From positions 1 through 64,000 of the IMG/VR virus record IMGVR_UViG_3300043411_000610: a stretch of 64,000 nt of DNA; one strand, given 5' to 3'. The first letter of the stretch is position 1. Every line of letters begins with the position of its first letter. The translations under genes were made by a program, and so were the position numbers. The notes under the pieces are model-generated. The model saw only the letters and a list, made by a program, of their open reading frames with translations, did no database searches and was not told the DNA's origin. This document shows positions 22,243 to 30,923 of the stretch, piece after piece. This DNA is from a virus.

Positions 22243-22562
22243 TTAAATGCTAATTCGATTTCTTCTACAATTTTACTTTCACTGTGCGATGTATCTAAAC
22301 TATATTTGAAGGGTATACCGTGATAATGATTTAAATATGATTCTAAATCACCGGAAACCGTATTAACATATTTTAACATACATGAATGTGGAATATCTTC
22401 TTCATCTACTTCCATATTACACAAATTTTCTCCATGGTTGATAAATTTGACCATGTTTAACAAGCTAAACCATCTACATAGTTCGGTTCGGGACATGTCT
22501 TTAGCTTTTTTTGCTTTATAAGGGATGTCAATTACTATTTTTTTATTTTTTTCCTTTTTCAT
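22239..22562 (-). CDS. hypothetical protein
   Basis: 107 residues from the ATG at 22562. A longer frame up to 22607 exists, but the promoter inside it (22573-22600) puts the transcript start near 22566. Contains a W-F-x-L-L-N-M-V-x-F helix and acidic stretches. No family recognised. Confidence 0.6.
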   Translation of the reverse strand: MKKEKNKKIVIDIPYKAKKAKDMSRTELCRWFSLLNMVKFINHGENLCNMEVDEEDIPHSCMLKYVNTVSGDLESYLNHYHGIPFKYSLDTSHSESKIVEEIELAFK

Positions 22563-22572
22563 AGGACATGTA

Positions 22573-22600
22573 ATGATACCATCATTATGGTGATTGTCAA
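22573..22600 (-). promoter_or_regulatory. sigma70-like promoter, near-leaderless
   Basis: Minus strand TTGACA (22595-22600), 16-bp spacer, TATCAT (22573-22578), 10 nt to the ATG at 22562. It lies over the end of the upstream gene. Confidence 0.65.
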
Positions 22601-23124
22601 TTAACAATCGTAATTTTCTTTTCTAATAGATATTCCAAAGGTTTAATCACCACATTTCCAACAAATGGAAAATTAATGTGCAGTCCTTCAGGTAAACCAT
22701 CTTTGGTTAGAAGCTGATAATTAGGTTCTTTGATGTGATTAGCATCCAGAAGAGGAATAATCGAATTCTGAAATTTTGACCCATCTTTATCTACAATATA
22801 GGTTTCAAATATTTTCTTCAGTGCTTGTGCAAATATATTAAGTTTATCACTTTGATCAAACCAGAATTTAAACGGATTGTCTTGTTCTGTAACCACACAT
22901 TCTTGACATTTCCAATGGTTAAGAATACTGTCTTCTGAACCATGGTAGTCAAATTGACGTTGATATTGATCAGGATTTAAAACCCTATCTGTCTTACAGA
23001 ATGCACATTTGATCCATCTGTTTGTTCGGGGTAAAACTTTCTTAGTTCCGTATTTAGGTGGTCTTCCTGCCTTTTTTTCTTTTTCTTTAGAAAAGTCTGG
23101 TAATGTTATTTTGTCTGTTGTCAT
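22597..23124 (-). CDS. hypothetical protein with AT-hook-like and zinc-finger motifs
   Basis: 175 residues. K-A-G-R-P-P-K-Y-G near 18-26 is AT-hook-like. Cys pairs at about 40/43 and 73/76 suggest a zinc ribbon. Possibly a nucleic-acid-binding protein. No family recognised. Confidence 0.6.
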   Translation of the reverse strand: MTTDKITLPDFSKEKEKKAGRPPKYGTKKVLPRTNRWIKCAFCKTDRVLNPDQYQRQFDYHGSEDSILNHWKCQECVVTEQDNPFKFWFDQSDKLNIFAQALKKIFETYIVDKDGSKFQNSIIPLLDANHIKEPNYQLLTKDGLPEGLHINFPFVGNVVIKPLEYLLEKKITIVN

Positions 23125-23129
23125 GATTG

Positions 23130-23576
23130 TTAGCGGAAAATTTGGTCTTCAGGTCTGGATAGAGGATAATACTGAGGATAATAAGGATATCCATATGGTG
23201 GATTCCATGGAATATGAGGTCTAGGACGATATGGCTCAGCCTTTTCGGCCCTTTCCTTCAAAAATTTTAACCACAACTCATTTTCATTTGATTGACCATT
23301 TTCAGTGGGTTGTGTATTTTCTTGTAAAATATATTTTATATCGGCGTCTCCAATACGATGCCACTTTTTATATTCTGCAAACATTATGTTATAGATATTA
23401 TTACCTGGTTCAATAATAATATCTACAATCTGACCTTGTGCAAATGCACGAGAACCATCAGGATAAACATTGTTTGCATCATAATACAAAATGGTTTGAC
23501 TGATGATTGCATCATGCCAATTAGGTTTATCTTTTTTCCAATCGTTGAACGGTATTTTAGTATATTTTGGTTTCAT
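23130..23576 (-). CDS. hypothetical protein with Pro/Tyr-rich tail
   Basis: 148 residues. A compact beta-rich domain (about 1-95) is followed by a Pro/Tyr-rich disordered tail (Y-P-Y-Y-P-Q-Y-Y-P). No family recognised. ATGA-type overlap with the upstream gene. Confidence 0.6.
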   Translation of the reverse strand: MKPKYTKIPFNDWKKDKPNWHDAIISQTILYYDANNVYPDGSRAFAQGQIVDIIIEPGNNIYNIMFAEYKKWHRIGDADIKYILQENTQPTENGQSNENELWLKFLKERAEKAEPYRPRPHIPWNPPYGYPYYPQYYPLSRPEDQIFR

Positions 23577-24001
23577 ATTAATTTTGTTAAAAACCCTATT
23601 AAAATAGGGGTTATTAATTCGTTGTCAACTAATTCTTTTGATCGAACTAATTCTTTAAGTTTTTTCTGTGTCGTATCCAGCACATCTTTAATTTGTTTTG
23701 CATCTAATTCGGGATTAGTCTGGATTGTAGTTTGATACCAAAAATCCAAGAATGTTGATAACAAGTGTATTGGTTCATAGATGTTCTTGGTTGTAGCGAT
23801 TGCTAGCTTAGAATAAGTGAATAATGTTTTGTCCAATCCTTTTAGACATTCACCGTATTCTTCTAATGCAGACACTAATTTCTTAACATCCGCCAGTTTT
23901 TCTTCCGCTAATACTTGGACTGCAATAGATTCAACAGTGTTTTCTGATGCAAATCCTTTGTCTTGAAGATTTTTAAAAATATCAGGTTTAAATTTAGACA
24001 T
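23573..24001 (-). CDS. hypothetical helical protein
   Basis: 142 residues, almost entirely helical, no Cys/His metal pattern beyond one Cys. Overlaps the next gene by one base at 24001. No family recognised. Confidence 0.6.
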   Translation of the reverse strand: MSKFKPDIFKNLQDKGFASENTVESIAVQVLAEEKLADVKKLVSALEEYGECLKGLDKTLFTYSKLAIATTKNIYEPIHLLSTFLDFWYQTTIQTNPELDAKQIKDVLDTTQKKLKELVRSKELVDNELITPILIGFLTKLI

Positions 24002-24432
24002 TACAGCACAGCATCATGGATTTTTTTCATTCGTCCCAACACATCCATTTCATCAACTTCAGGTATTCTGGCGACGGTTTTAAATTCTGCAATAATCCGG
24101 TTTTCTTTTCCACAATTAGTGCAAATAAATTCATCATCAACCAAATCTATTTCGACAGGTTGCATAGTCGCACAATGTTGACATGGCAATCTTACCATAT
24201 ACTGTTTATATGGTTTTTGATTATAAATCTCAATTTCATCCTTGAGCATATAATATGCATCAATTTTATCCTTTAATACCCAAAATAGTGCATGAAGGAC
24301 ACATGTGACGATATACCATGCCCACAGTGGCCCACCAATTAGATATGAGAGGGCAAGCGCAAGAACACCAGCAAGTCCAAAGAATCCAATCAGGAATATG
24401 GTAAATAATAATACTTTCTTGGGAAATTTCAT
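24001..24432 (-). CDS. membrane protein with zinc ribbon
   Basis: 143 residues. Two hydrophobic segments (about 8-30 and 36-52) precede a zinc ribbon with C-x-x-C near 84-87 and 103-106. The ribbon probably faces the cytoplasm. Function unknown. Confidence 0.65.
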   Translation of the reverse strand: MKFPKKVLLFTIFLIGFFGLAGVLALALSYLIGGPLWAWYIVTCVLHALFWVLKDKIDAYYMLKDEIEIYNQKPYKQYMVRLPCQHCATMQPVEIDLVDDEFICTNCGKENRIIAEFKTVARIPEVDEMDVLGRMKKIHDAVL

Positions 24433-25139
24433 TTCGTTCTATTTAGAACAAAATCTGGGACTTTCAAATTTTTCATCTGATTATAATAATCATCTGTTTT
24501 AATCGAATGAAATTTGATATCACCGTTTTGAATAGACATACCGGTCAATTTATTACCATGACAACCCGCAGTATCAAGTCCGATAGAGTTGAGGTTATTC
24601 TTACTGTTATATTTGATTAGAACATCATTGTGTGTAATATGACCGTATACAACTATTGGATCACCATCATAGAGATTCCACCAATCAGTTTTAGAATCTG
24701 AATTTGCAGGCATTGGCTTGGTCGGATCAAAACGACCATAGATATTACATGACACATTTTCTGCATAGGGATCATTCAAATCAATTCCACCGTGCGTTAA
24801 AATATAATTATCTAGTGGGATTAATAATTTCATTTGTTGGATGAAATTAAGTAGATCCTCAATTTTATATTTCTTACTAAACTCGTGTAGAAAATAGTAG
24901 TAGTGTTTCGGCAACCAATTTCGTCGGCCCTCCAAATAGTCCAACATTTTTTGTTCATGATTACCACGAATACATTTCACATTATACTTTTTGAGTATTT
25001 CATATACTTTTACACCATCAAATGCTCGATCAAAATTATCACCCAATGAATATAGATCAAATGTGCGAAACGGAATTATTAATTTTTCCAATTCCTTCCC
25101 ACAACCATGAACATCAGTGAATATAAATGTATCGGTCAT
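24429..25139 (-). CDS. PPP-family metallophosphatase (calcineurin-like)
   Basis: 236 residues with the metallophosphatase motifs in order: D-V-H-G near 8-11, G-D-N-F-D-R near 33-38, R-G-N-H-E near 58-62, T-H-G-G-I near 115-119 and Y-G-H near 165-167. Metal ligands D, H, D, N, H, H are all present. It resembles lambda-type protein phosphatases, which dephosphorylate Ser/Thr (or Tyr) residues. Target unknown. Overlaps its neighbours by 4 nt on each side. Confidence 0.9.
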   Translation of the reverse strand: MTDTFIFTDVHGCGKELEKLIIPFRTFDLYSLGDNFDRAFDGVKVYEILKKYNVKCIRGNHEQKMLDYLEGRRNWLPKHYYYFLHEFSKKYKIEDLLNFIQQMKLLIPLDNYILTHGGIDLNDPYAENVSCNIYGRFDPTKPMPANSDSKTDWWNLYDGDPIVVYGHITHNDVLIKYNSKNNLNSIGLDTAGCHGNKLTGMSIQNGDIKFHSIKTDDYYNQMKNLKVPDFVLNRTK

Positions 25140-25339
25140 TTAATTAGTTGTTTGATTTCGGCTTGTAATGTTTTAAGTGATTCAGAAAGTCTGGTCGTCA
25201 ATTTTTCTTCTAGATATAACATCCAATTTGCTATAAAGGATGTCATAAAACCTGCACATGCAGGTTTATTCCCTATACTAAATTGATAGACAGACATTAC
25301 GGCCAGTCCAAGGATTACAATTATTTTTACTACATTCAT
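25136..25339 (-). CDS. small membrane protein
   Basis: 67 residues with one or two N-terminal hydrophobic segments (about 4-20, 28-44) and an amphipathic C-terminal helix. One base separates it from the RNase H gene. Function unknown. Confidence 0.6.
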   Translation of the reverse strand: MNVVKIIVILGLAVMSVYQFSIGNKPACAGFMTSFIANWMLYLEEKLTTRLSESLKTLQAEIKQLIK

Positions 25340-25340
25340 A

Positions 25341-26291
25341 TTAAATTCGTTCCATTATTGATTCTAACGTAAATTCGTTGTCGGTCAATACAGTTTTGTG
25401 AAAAAGTCGTTTGAAATCGTTGAAGGTTCGGACGAACAACATAATACCATGTTGTTCAAACAGTTCTTTAGCTTTTTCTCCATCAAATACAGGAGGAACC
25501 GCAAGTTGTGCATCATATTGCGCTATTTCGTCAGGATAAACGGTTTTAACTTTAGACAAATCTATGATTTCAATATTACGCATGATGATTTTCCATTGGT
25601 CATCGGTCAACAATTTTTCCCGATCATCTGATGCGAGTTTGATGTCTCGATCCCGTAGTTCTTCAACTAATTTCTTTGATTTAACTGGTCCAAATCCTTT
25701 AAGGCCCGGAATATTATCAGATGGATCACCCAAAATTGATTTATATAGAACAAAATCTTGTTGGCCAATATTTGCGTGCATTTCAAAATTTTGGTTATTA
25801 ACCAACAAATTTTTAGTTGCAAGCAATAGGTCTGTATTATCAGACACTAATTGGAGCAAGTCTTTATCAGATGACACGATGAGATTTCTACCGCCTTCTA
25901 GGTTGGATAGAAAACAAATAACATCATCTGCTTCCAAATTCCAAGGATATATCGTATGAATCCCCAAATTATTTAAAATATCCTGAATAGGATCGTGCAG
26001 TGCCAAGATAGACAGGGCTTCATCCGTCATCACCCTCTGACTTTTATATTCAACTAAGTCATTGCGGAAATTGTGGCCATCAGGATTCTGTTTATTATCC
26101 CATGCAAAAAAAGTGGTTTCTGGCCGATAACGTTCAGCCAAATTCTTCAGCATTTTAAAGAATTGTGTCATTACAGACTTATCCTTTTCTTTTCCCGTCT
26201 GTTTATTGTGCATATCTGCATAGTATGCACGGAACAGAAAATTGTTACCATCAATGATAAGTCGTTTGTATGTATTGCTCATGTTGCACAA
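25341..26291 (-). CDS. 5'-3' exonuclease / flap nuclease (T4 RNase H-like)
   Basis: 316 residues. Acidic metal-site motifs: I-I-D-G-N-N-F near 12-18, E-A-D-D near 120-123, S-S-D-K-D near 141-145, and G-D-P-S-D-N-I-P-G-L-K-G-F-G-P near 188-202 (helix-three-turn). This family removes RNA primers and flaps from lagging strands, in T4 together with the gp32/gp44 replication set. A Met four residues in (M-S-N-T-Y-K) may be the true start. Confidence 0.92.
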   Translation of the reverse strand: MCNMSNTYKRLIIDGNNFLFRAYYADMHNKQTGKEKDKSVMTQFFKMLKNLAERYRPETTFFAWDNKQNPDGHNFRNDLVEYKSQRVMTDEALSILALHDPIQDILNNLGIHTIYPWNLEADDVICFLSNLEGGRNLIVSSDKDLLQLVSDNTDLLLATKNLLVNNQNFEMHANIGQQDFVLYKSILGDPSDNIPGLKGFGPVKSKKLVEELRDRDIKLASDDREKLLTDDQWKIIMRNIEIIDLSKVKTVYPDEIAQYDAQLAVPPVFDGEKAKELFEQHGIMLFVRTFNDFKRLFHKTVLTDNEFTLESIMERI

Positions 26292-26300
26292 TACACGGTA

Positions 26301-26573
26301 TTACTTTTTCTTCAAGTTAAAAATAGGCATTAATGCATCTATTATGTCTGTCGGCGTATTTTCGACGAATGCTATTTTTTTATCCTCTATTAATTTTTCA
26401 AAATCTTTGACCGGAAGTTCAAAATAATCGTGGTCGTTCACAACAAATTTTAAGCCCACCACATTTTTTGCTGTTTCCTTTAGGACTATAAGTGCAATAC
26501 CTTGTCCTGATCGGTCTATAGTAGGCATCATTGCAAACAACTGATTTTCGTATTTTTTATTTGACTTGAACAT
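26301..26573 (-). CDS. hypothetical protein
   Basis: 90 residues, compact alpha/beta, directly upstream of the RNase H-like gene and first in the operon. A TAAATC element lies just upstream. No family recognised. Confidence 0.6.
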   Translation of the reverse strand: MFKSNKKYENQLFAMMPTIDRSGQGIALIVLKETAKNVVGLKFVVNDHDYFELPVKDFEKLIEDKKIAFVENTPTDIIDALMPIFNLKKK

Positions 26574-26624
26574 CCATCTGATTTATCTTATCAAGACCAT
26601 ATAACAACTATTATTTGGGCAAAC

Positions 26625-26630
26625 TAAATA
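26625..26630 (+). promoter_or_regulatory. T4-late-like promoter element (TAAATA)
   Basis: TAAATA ends 8 nt before the ATG at 26639. Confidence 0.45.
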
Positions 26631-26638
26631 TAAATTTT

Positions 26639-26812
26639 ATGACACAGCTAATTAATGACACAAAAGTTCCGGTCGTTATTGACGGACAAACAATATATGT
26701 TAGTGCAAGCGAAGCACAGAAGCTCAAACAAAAGCTATCAAAGAATTCTATTGCAGTAGAAAATCCAAGTCCTCCTATTCAATGGCAAGGCAAGTCTCTT
26801 ATTTGTGGATAA
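26639..26812 (+). CDS. small hypothetical protein
   Basis: 57 residues from the ATG at 26639. A longer frame from a TTG at 26615 would span the promoter. Contains V-P-V-V-I-D-G-Q-T-I-Y-V-S-A-S-E-A, a beta hairpin plus helix. No family recognised. Confidence 0.55.
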   Translation: MTQLINDTKVPVVIDGQTIYVSASEAQKLKQKLSKNSIAVENPSPPIQWQGKSLICG

Positions 26813-26829
26813 AATTTTCTATATTTCAG

Positions 26830-26858
26830 TTGCACTAGGATTATGTCTAGTGTATTAT
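26830..26858 (+). promoter_or_regulatory. sigma70-like promoter
   Basis: TTGCAC at 26830-26835, 17-bp spacer, TATTAT at 26853-26858. Expected start near 26865. Confidence 0.6.
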
Positions 26859-26890
26859 GGAGTTCGGACAACAGATTGGCATTAAACAAA

Positions 26891-27127
26891 ATGAAAAAAT
26901 TTAAAGTAAACAACGGACGCGAGTTTTCAATTCGCGTATTAGACAATTCAACTGGTGAAACACTTCAAAATGTTGCATTTCCTGGGGATATTATTCTACT
27001 AACCGACAGTAATGCGGTTGATGTAGTGATTACGGACGGCAAGCGTCAACAACGTATTCCGACCTTTAATTATCCTAATACGATTAGTCATGCAGTTAAA
27101 CAAGGTGTATTGACCGAAATTGAATGA
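26891..27127 (+). CDS. small hypothetical protein
   Basis: 78 residues from the ATG at 26891. The frame extends up to 26843, but that part overlaps the promoter. Beta-rich (R-E-F-S-I-R-V-L-D, G-D-I-I-L-L-T-D). ATGA overlap with the next gene. Confidence 0.55.
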   Translation: MKKFKVNNGREFSIRVLDNSTGETLQNVAFPGDIILLTDSNAVDVVITDGKRQQRIPTFNYPNTISHAVKQGVLTEIE

Positions 27128-27351
27128 AGGCCATATTTACCGGTAAAGGTGGATGGGAAGGGGAATTAGACCGTGCAAAGAATACATTTGAAGTAGGGAA
27201 ATCATATACAATTAAAAAAGGATATCGTGGTCGATATGATTCAACTCTGATGTTTGAAGAACTTCCAGGATATTGGAATTCTGTTTTATTTGAGTTTGAT
27301 GAAGATAAACTTGAATGGGAATACACATATTATATTGATTATGAAAATTGA
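27124..27351 (+). CDS. small hypothetical protein
   Basis: 75 residues, acidic, beta-rich, perhaps an SH3-like fold (F-E-V-G-K-S-Y-T-I-K-K-G-Y). It overlaps the clamp-loader start by 11 nt and is probably coupled to it. Confidence 0.6.
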   Translation: MKAIFTGKGGWEGELDRAKNTFEVGKSYTIKKGYRGRYDSTLMFEELPGYWNSVLFEFDEDKLEWEYTYYIDYEN

Positions 27352-28246
27352 AGAAGTTTGGGTAGAAAAATATCGTCCAAAAACCCTGGACGAAATGGTC
27401 TTATCAGAAAAGAATAGGCAGTATTTTGCTTCGATCAAGTCGATCACCAATAATTACCTGTTTTTGGGAACACCCGGAACAGGTAAGAATACGATGGCAT
27501 ATTATTTGCGTGATAAATTTGCGCCTGATTCATACCTATATTTGAATGCTAGTTCAGAATCCGGTATTGAGACAGTTCGTAATAAAATCACGGACTTTGT
27601 ATCAACTACTGCATTTGACGGAAATAATAAATTGGTGATTCTATCAGAGTTTGATGGATTTTCTAATGCGGCACAAGGAGCATTAAGAGAAATCATGGAA
27701 CAATACTTAGAAACCGTTCGATTTATTTTGACGGCCAATCATCAACATAAAATTATTACTGCCATTCAGTCTAGATGTGGCGAACCGTTTTTCTTCAATT
27801 CAGATATTGAGGATATTACCAAACGGATTAAACATATTCTGAATGCAGAAAAAATTTGTAATTGGAAAGATCATAGTGCGGACATTGTTAAAATTATTAA
27901 GCAATATGCACCTGATTTACGAAAGATCACTAACGTATTACAACGGTGTTTTGAGACTGGTAAATTTATACCGTTGAAGATTGATAGCAGTGAATTGGTA
28001 GAAAAGATTTGGCAAATGGTTAGAGATAAAACCGATCCGTTTGTAATTCGTAAATTCGTGATTGACAATGAACAGGAATTTGGTAATGATTACCACACGT
28101 TGATGCGTCAAATGTTTGATTGTTCAGTCGTAGATAATAATGTAGGTGCCTGTCTACAAATTACAGAATATATGTATAGGAATTCTATGGTGATGGATAA
28201 CGAAGTTAATTTTACAGGTTTGATCATAAATTTGGTAAAAAAATGA
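27341..28246 (+). CDS. sliding clamp loader ATPase (T4 gp44-like)
   Basis: 301 residues from the ATG at 27341. Begins V-W-V-E-K-Y-R-P-K-T-L-D-E, typical of clamp-loader subunits. Walker A G-T-P-G-T-G-K-N-T at 43-51, Walker B-like L-V-I-L-S-E-F-D, sensor 1 L-T-A-N, and S-R-C in Q-S-R-C-G-E-P. It should load the phage sliding clamp on DNA with ATP hydrolysis. Walker B has S-E-F-D rather than D-E-x-D, as a diverged copy. A frame extension up to 27254 lacks family similarity. Confidence 0.92.
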   Translation: MKIEEVWVEKYRPKTLDEMVLSEKNRQYFASIKSITNNYLFLGTPGTGKNTMAYYLRDKFAPDSYLYLNASSESGIETVRNKITDFVSTTAFDGNNKLVILSEFDGFSNAAQGALREIMEQYLETVRFILTANHQHKIITAIQSRCGEPFFFNSDIEDITKRIKHILNAEKICNWKDHSADIVKIIKQYAPDLRKITNVLQRCFETGKFIPLKIDSSELVEKIWQMVRDKTDPFVIRKFVIDNEQEFGNDYHTLMRQMFDCSVVDNNVGACLQITEYMYRNSMVMDNEVNFTGLIINLVKK

Positions 28247-28440
28247 AAATCAGACAAATTATCGAAATAGAATTTGACACTACCGATGATGTGGTCAGGG
28301 CATGTCAACCATTCATACTACCTTCCGAATGTAAACATAGAAATGTTTCATACTACGAAAATTCTTCATTTTGTTATGACTGTAAGTGTTATTTGACACT
28401 ACCTGGAGATATTGGTCATCCGTTTAAAAATAAAAAATGA
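28243..28440 (+). CDS. small Cys-rich hypothetical protein
   Basis: 65 residues. C and H near 30-32 with C-Y-D-C near 44-47 suggest a zinc-binding knuckle. ATGA overlaps on both ends tie it to the clamp-loader operon. No family recognised. Confidence 0.6.
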   Translation: MKIRQIIEIEFDTTDDVVRACQPFILPSECKHRNVSYYENSSFCYDCKCYLTLPGDIGHPFKNKK

Positions 28441-28631
28441 GTAGGTTGTTTAAAAAAATATTTGCATGGTTTCTTGTATTATCACCTGTGGTCATGCTTT
28501 CACTTGCAGTCTTACTGGCTAATAACGGGTCTTCTGATCTGTGCCATTTATTGGGATCATGTGTATTATTGTGTGTCATCCCATGCGTGATTGGGCAAGT
28601 TATGCTATGGCCTAAACAATTTAAAGAATAG
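28437..28631 (+). CDS. small two-pass membrane protein
   Basis: 64 residues with two hydrophobic segments (about 7-28 and 37-57). Function unknown. Confidence 0.6.
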   Translation: MSRLFKKIFAWFLVLSPVVMLSLAVLLANNGSSDLCHLLGSCVLLCVIPCVIGQVMLWPKQFKE

Positions 28632-28636
28632 AAATT

Positions 28637-28957
28637 ATGAAAAGTATTACATATTTGGTCGGTCCAAAAGTTGTAGGTCATCCAAACGATAAGAAATATA
28701 AAGATTCGATAGTAAACGGAAAAACGGAAGCACTTAGAATGGCCGCAGAAACCGCGAGTAATTCGATTTTACAGTGGGGCGTATGGGAAAATGAGACGGA
28801 AGAGATAGTTGCACTAGCAGGACCAAATAGTGGTTGTATATACCGAACTTCTGCATGGGAGAACCCACCATGTAATAGTGAATACATGTTAGCAGGCCCA
28901 AACAATAGAAAACATTGGGACGATATTAAACATCAATTTAAAAATGAAAATCAATGA
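28637..28957 (+). CDS. hypothetical protein
   Basis: 106 residues. Contains a repeated L-A-G-P-N motif (near 55 and 86). Overlaps the next gene by 14 nt. No family recognised. Confidence 0.6.
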   Translation: MKSITYLVGPKVVGHPNDKKYKDSIVNGKTEALRMAAETASNSILQWGVWENETEEIVALAGPNSGCIYRTSAWENPPCNSEYMLAGPNNRKHWDDIKHQFKNENQ

Positions 28958-29321
28958 ACTAATTCAAAAATATAATTTGGCACCAGATTCATATTATACG
29001 GTATCACCGTATACAAATCGGAGCTATGATGACGACAGTGCAGTATTCTTAGAAGAAAAACTGTTGAAGTCCAAATGGAAAGCCTATATTGAACCACAAT
29101 ATTATGGATTTTCGTTTGGATCACCCACACCATTAGTTTGGTTGTCAGTAATAGATGAATTTCTTGACCATGTGGTAGAACAGTGTCCTAATATGAAAAT
29201 TCTCCAAATTAAGATAAAATTTGGAGGACTGAGATGCTACATTATTAATGTAACACCTGATATTGAGGAAGAAATACGACAATTAGAAAAGGTTTTGTTT
29301 GATAAAAAATTGATTTATTAA
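28944..29321 (+). CDS. conserved phage protein with KFGGLR motif
   Basis: 125 residues. The pattern L-Q-I-K-I-K-F-G-G-L-R-C-Y-I near 91-104 is a signature of a widespread uncharacterised phage family, usually Q-V-K-E-K-F-G-G-L-R-F-Y. Function unknown. Confidence 0.65.
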   Translation: MKINELIQKYNLAPDSYYTVSPYTNRSYDDDSAVFLEEKLLKSKWKAYIEPQYYGFSFGSPTPLVWLSVIDEFLDHVVEQCPNMKILQIKIKFGGLRCYIINVTPDIEEEIRQLEKVLFDKKLIY

Positions 29322-29329
29322 TGATAATA

Positions 29330-29409
29330 CTCAATGCTTGGCCCGTCATTGAGTTATAAGTCATTATACAAACAGGATTCCAAATCTTGTTTGAGTTAAC
29401 GGGCCGCCA
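29330..29409 (+). ncRNA. pseudoknotted tRNA-like RNA ending in GCCA
   Basis: CTCAATG (29330-29336) pairs with CATTGAG (29347-29353). The loop segment GGCCCGT (29340-29346) pairs with ACGGGCC (29399-29405), followed by G-CCA. Between them is a 9-bp hairpin CAAACAGGA/TCTTGTTTG with the 7-nt loop TTCCAAA, readable as a Trp (CCA) anticodon loop or a T-loop. No full cloverleaf fits. Confidence 0.5.
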
Positions 29410-29453
29410 ATTTTATGTGAAATATAACAAGTTTATATCCTATTGACATAGTA

Positions 29454-29678
29454 GTGCGCCCAAGCCATGAATTATTATCCCCATTTTGTCCTGGATACTC
29501 ACTGGTAGGTGTTACTTCCAAGACTGTAAAAGCCCATATGAAAGGCATTGGGGCCGAATATTATACCGTTCATACGCCAGCAGATAATCATACATATATA
29601 CCAGAAAATTATATTTATGTGGTATATAATGAGATGATACATCGAAACAGAGAACTAATACCATATACCAATTTTTAA
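29454..29678 (+). CDS. small hypothetical protein (GTG start)
   Basis: 74 residues if the GTG at 29454 is used. A TTGACA at 29443 has no good -10. Contains F-C-P-G-Y-S-L-V-G-V-T and a Tyr-rich C-terminus. No family recognised; coding status moderate. Confidence 0.45.
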   Translation: MRPSHELLSPFCPGYSLVGVTSKTVKAHMKGIGAEYYTVHTPADNHTYIPENYIYVVYNEMIHRNRELIPYTNF

Positions 29679-29706
29679 TTGACATCCATCAAATTTAGAA
29701 TACAGT
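29679..29706 (+). promoter_or_regulatory. sigma70-like promoter, leaderless geometry
   Basis: TTGACA at 29679-29684, 16-bp spacer, TACAGT at 29701-29706, 8 nt to the ATG at 29715. The TTG that could be read as a start codon at 29679 is the -35 box. Confidence 0.7.
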
Positions 29707-29714
29707 ATACAAAC

Positions 29715-30923
29715 ATGAAAACCGAACATACACCAGAAAAAGCAAAGTCACCTGTAGTCCTCAAAGATATTTTGTGCAATAATCCTAACACTAAAGGCGT
29801 TGCATCGGATTTCAAGTTCAATCAACATATTACTGGTATCGAATTGTTCAATTCGATTTATAACCTATGGTTAAATTATTTTGATACAACACCGTCTTTC
29901 ACTGCATTGACGGAAAAGAAAGTGGAAGAATTTACAAAGTTTCAGGCAAAATTGTTTACCGATGGTTTTGAGAAAATTTTTACTTCTTTATCAGTGGATT
30001 CACGATCAATCTATTATATTCAACGTGAAAAACAACAGTTGATATATGTCAATATTGGTATCGGTATTGATCTGATTGAAAATCAAGCTGTTGTTTCTCC
30101 AACATATGGAACGAAAGGTGTTTTCAGTTGTTCTATATGCACTGCCATTTGTGAGGCTAATACAGAATATGTGGCGGAGTTTATTTCATACTATGGTTCA
30201 CTTGAAAGTCCGGCAAAAACTATGGCAGACGATAGTATCTTTTACATGATTGCACAAACCGCACAAGGACTGAAAAAGATCAAAGCAGAATGTAAACCAA
30301 AGTCTATCAAAGATGATCGGTATGATCTGTATTATGGTGCAAAATTCCCCATTGAAAAATTTAAGAGTTTTGTGGAAAATGATGAGAACCAAAATCTGTT
30401 GTTGTTGCACGGTGATCCCGGAACAGGCAAATCTAATTTGATTCGCCATCTTATTAAGATGTCTAAACGACCCACTATTTATATTCCACCCTCCATGGTG
30501 GCCAGTATTGCAAGTCCAGGATTTATCGAATTCATCATGGACAACAAGGGAAGTATTCTTTTGATTGAAGATGCAGAAGAAATTTTGACCAAAGATCGAA
30601 ATGCGGCAACCAACAATTTGCTTGGTCTGACTGATGGATTTTTGAAAGACTGTATTGATTTGAAGATTATTTGTAGCTTTAATCAGGACATTAAGAATGT
30701 TGATGCTGCACTTCGCCGTCCAGGAAGGTTGTTTTTTGAATATAAATTTGGTAAACTATCAGAAAATGAAGTTGAGAACCTAGTGGACTATCTTGATCTA
30801 AAAATTCCAGATGCCGAAATTCGGGATATGTCACTTGCAGAAATTTTTGCATTTGGTCAAGAACTCTATTTGGAAAATACATTGGATAAACCAGTAATGG
30901 GATTTGCAGGTTTATCCAAATGA
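29715..30923 (+). CDS. AAA+ ATPase
   Basis: 402 residues from the ATG at 29715. Walker A H-G-D-P-G-T-G-K-S-N near 231-240, Walker B I-L-L-I-E-D-A-E near 277-284, sensor 1 C-S-F-N and R-R-P-G-R near 331-335 (arginine finger/sensor 2). The N-terminal 220 residues are not recognisable. Similar AAA proteins occur in T4-like and jumbo phages, with remodelling roles still unclear. Confidence 0.85.
   Translation: MKTEHTPEKAKSPVVLKDILCNNPNTKGVASDFKFNQHITGIELFNSIYNLWLNYFDTTPSFTALTEKKVEEFTKFQAKLFTDGFEKIFTSLSVDSRSIYYIQREKQQLIYVNIGIGIDLIENQAVVSPTYGTKGVFSCSICTAICEANTEYVAEFISYYGSLESPAKTMADDSIFYMIAQTAQGLKKIKAECKPKSIKDDRYDLYYGAKFPIEKFKSFVENDENQNLLLLHGDPGTGKSNLIRHLIKMSKRPTIYIPPSMVASIASPGFIEFIMDNKGSILLIEDAEEILTKDRNAATNNLLGLTDGFLKDCIDLKIICSFNQDIKNVDAALRRPGRLFFEYKFGKLSENEVENLVDYLDLKIPDAEIRDMSLAEIFAFGQELYLENTLDKPVMGFAGLSK

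Noticed and set aside
29330-29409. Second tRNA-Trp(CCA) at 29340
   Set aside because: The acceptor-like stem and a CCA-containing loop exist, but no T-arm fits and a competing hairpin forms a pseudoknot, so it is listed as a tRNA-like RNA only.
29679-29714. TTG start for the AAA+ ATPase at 29679
   Set aside because: That TTG is the first part of a TTGACA -35 box; the ATG at 29715 sits at the predicted transcript start.
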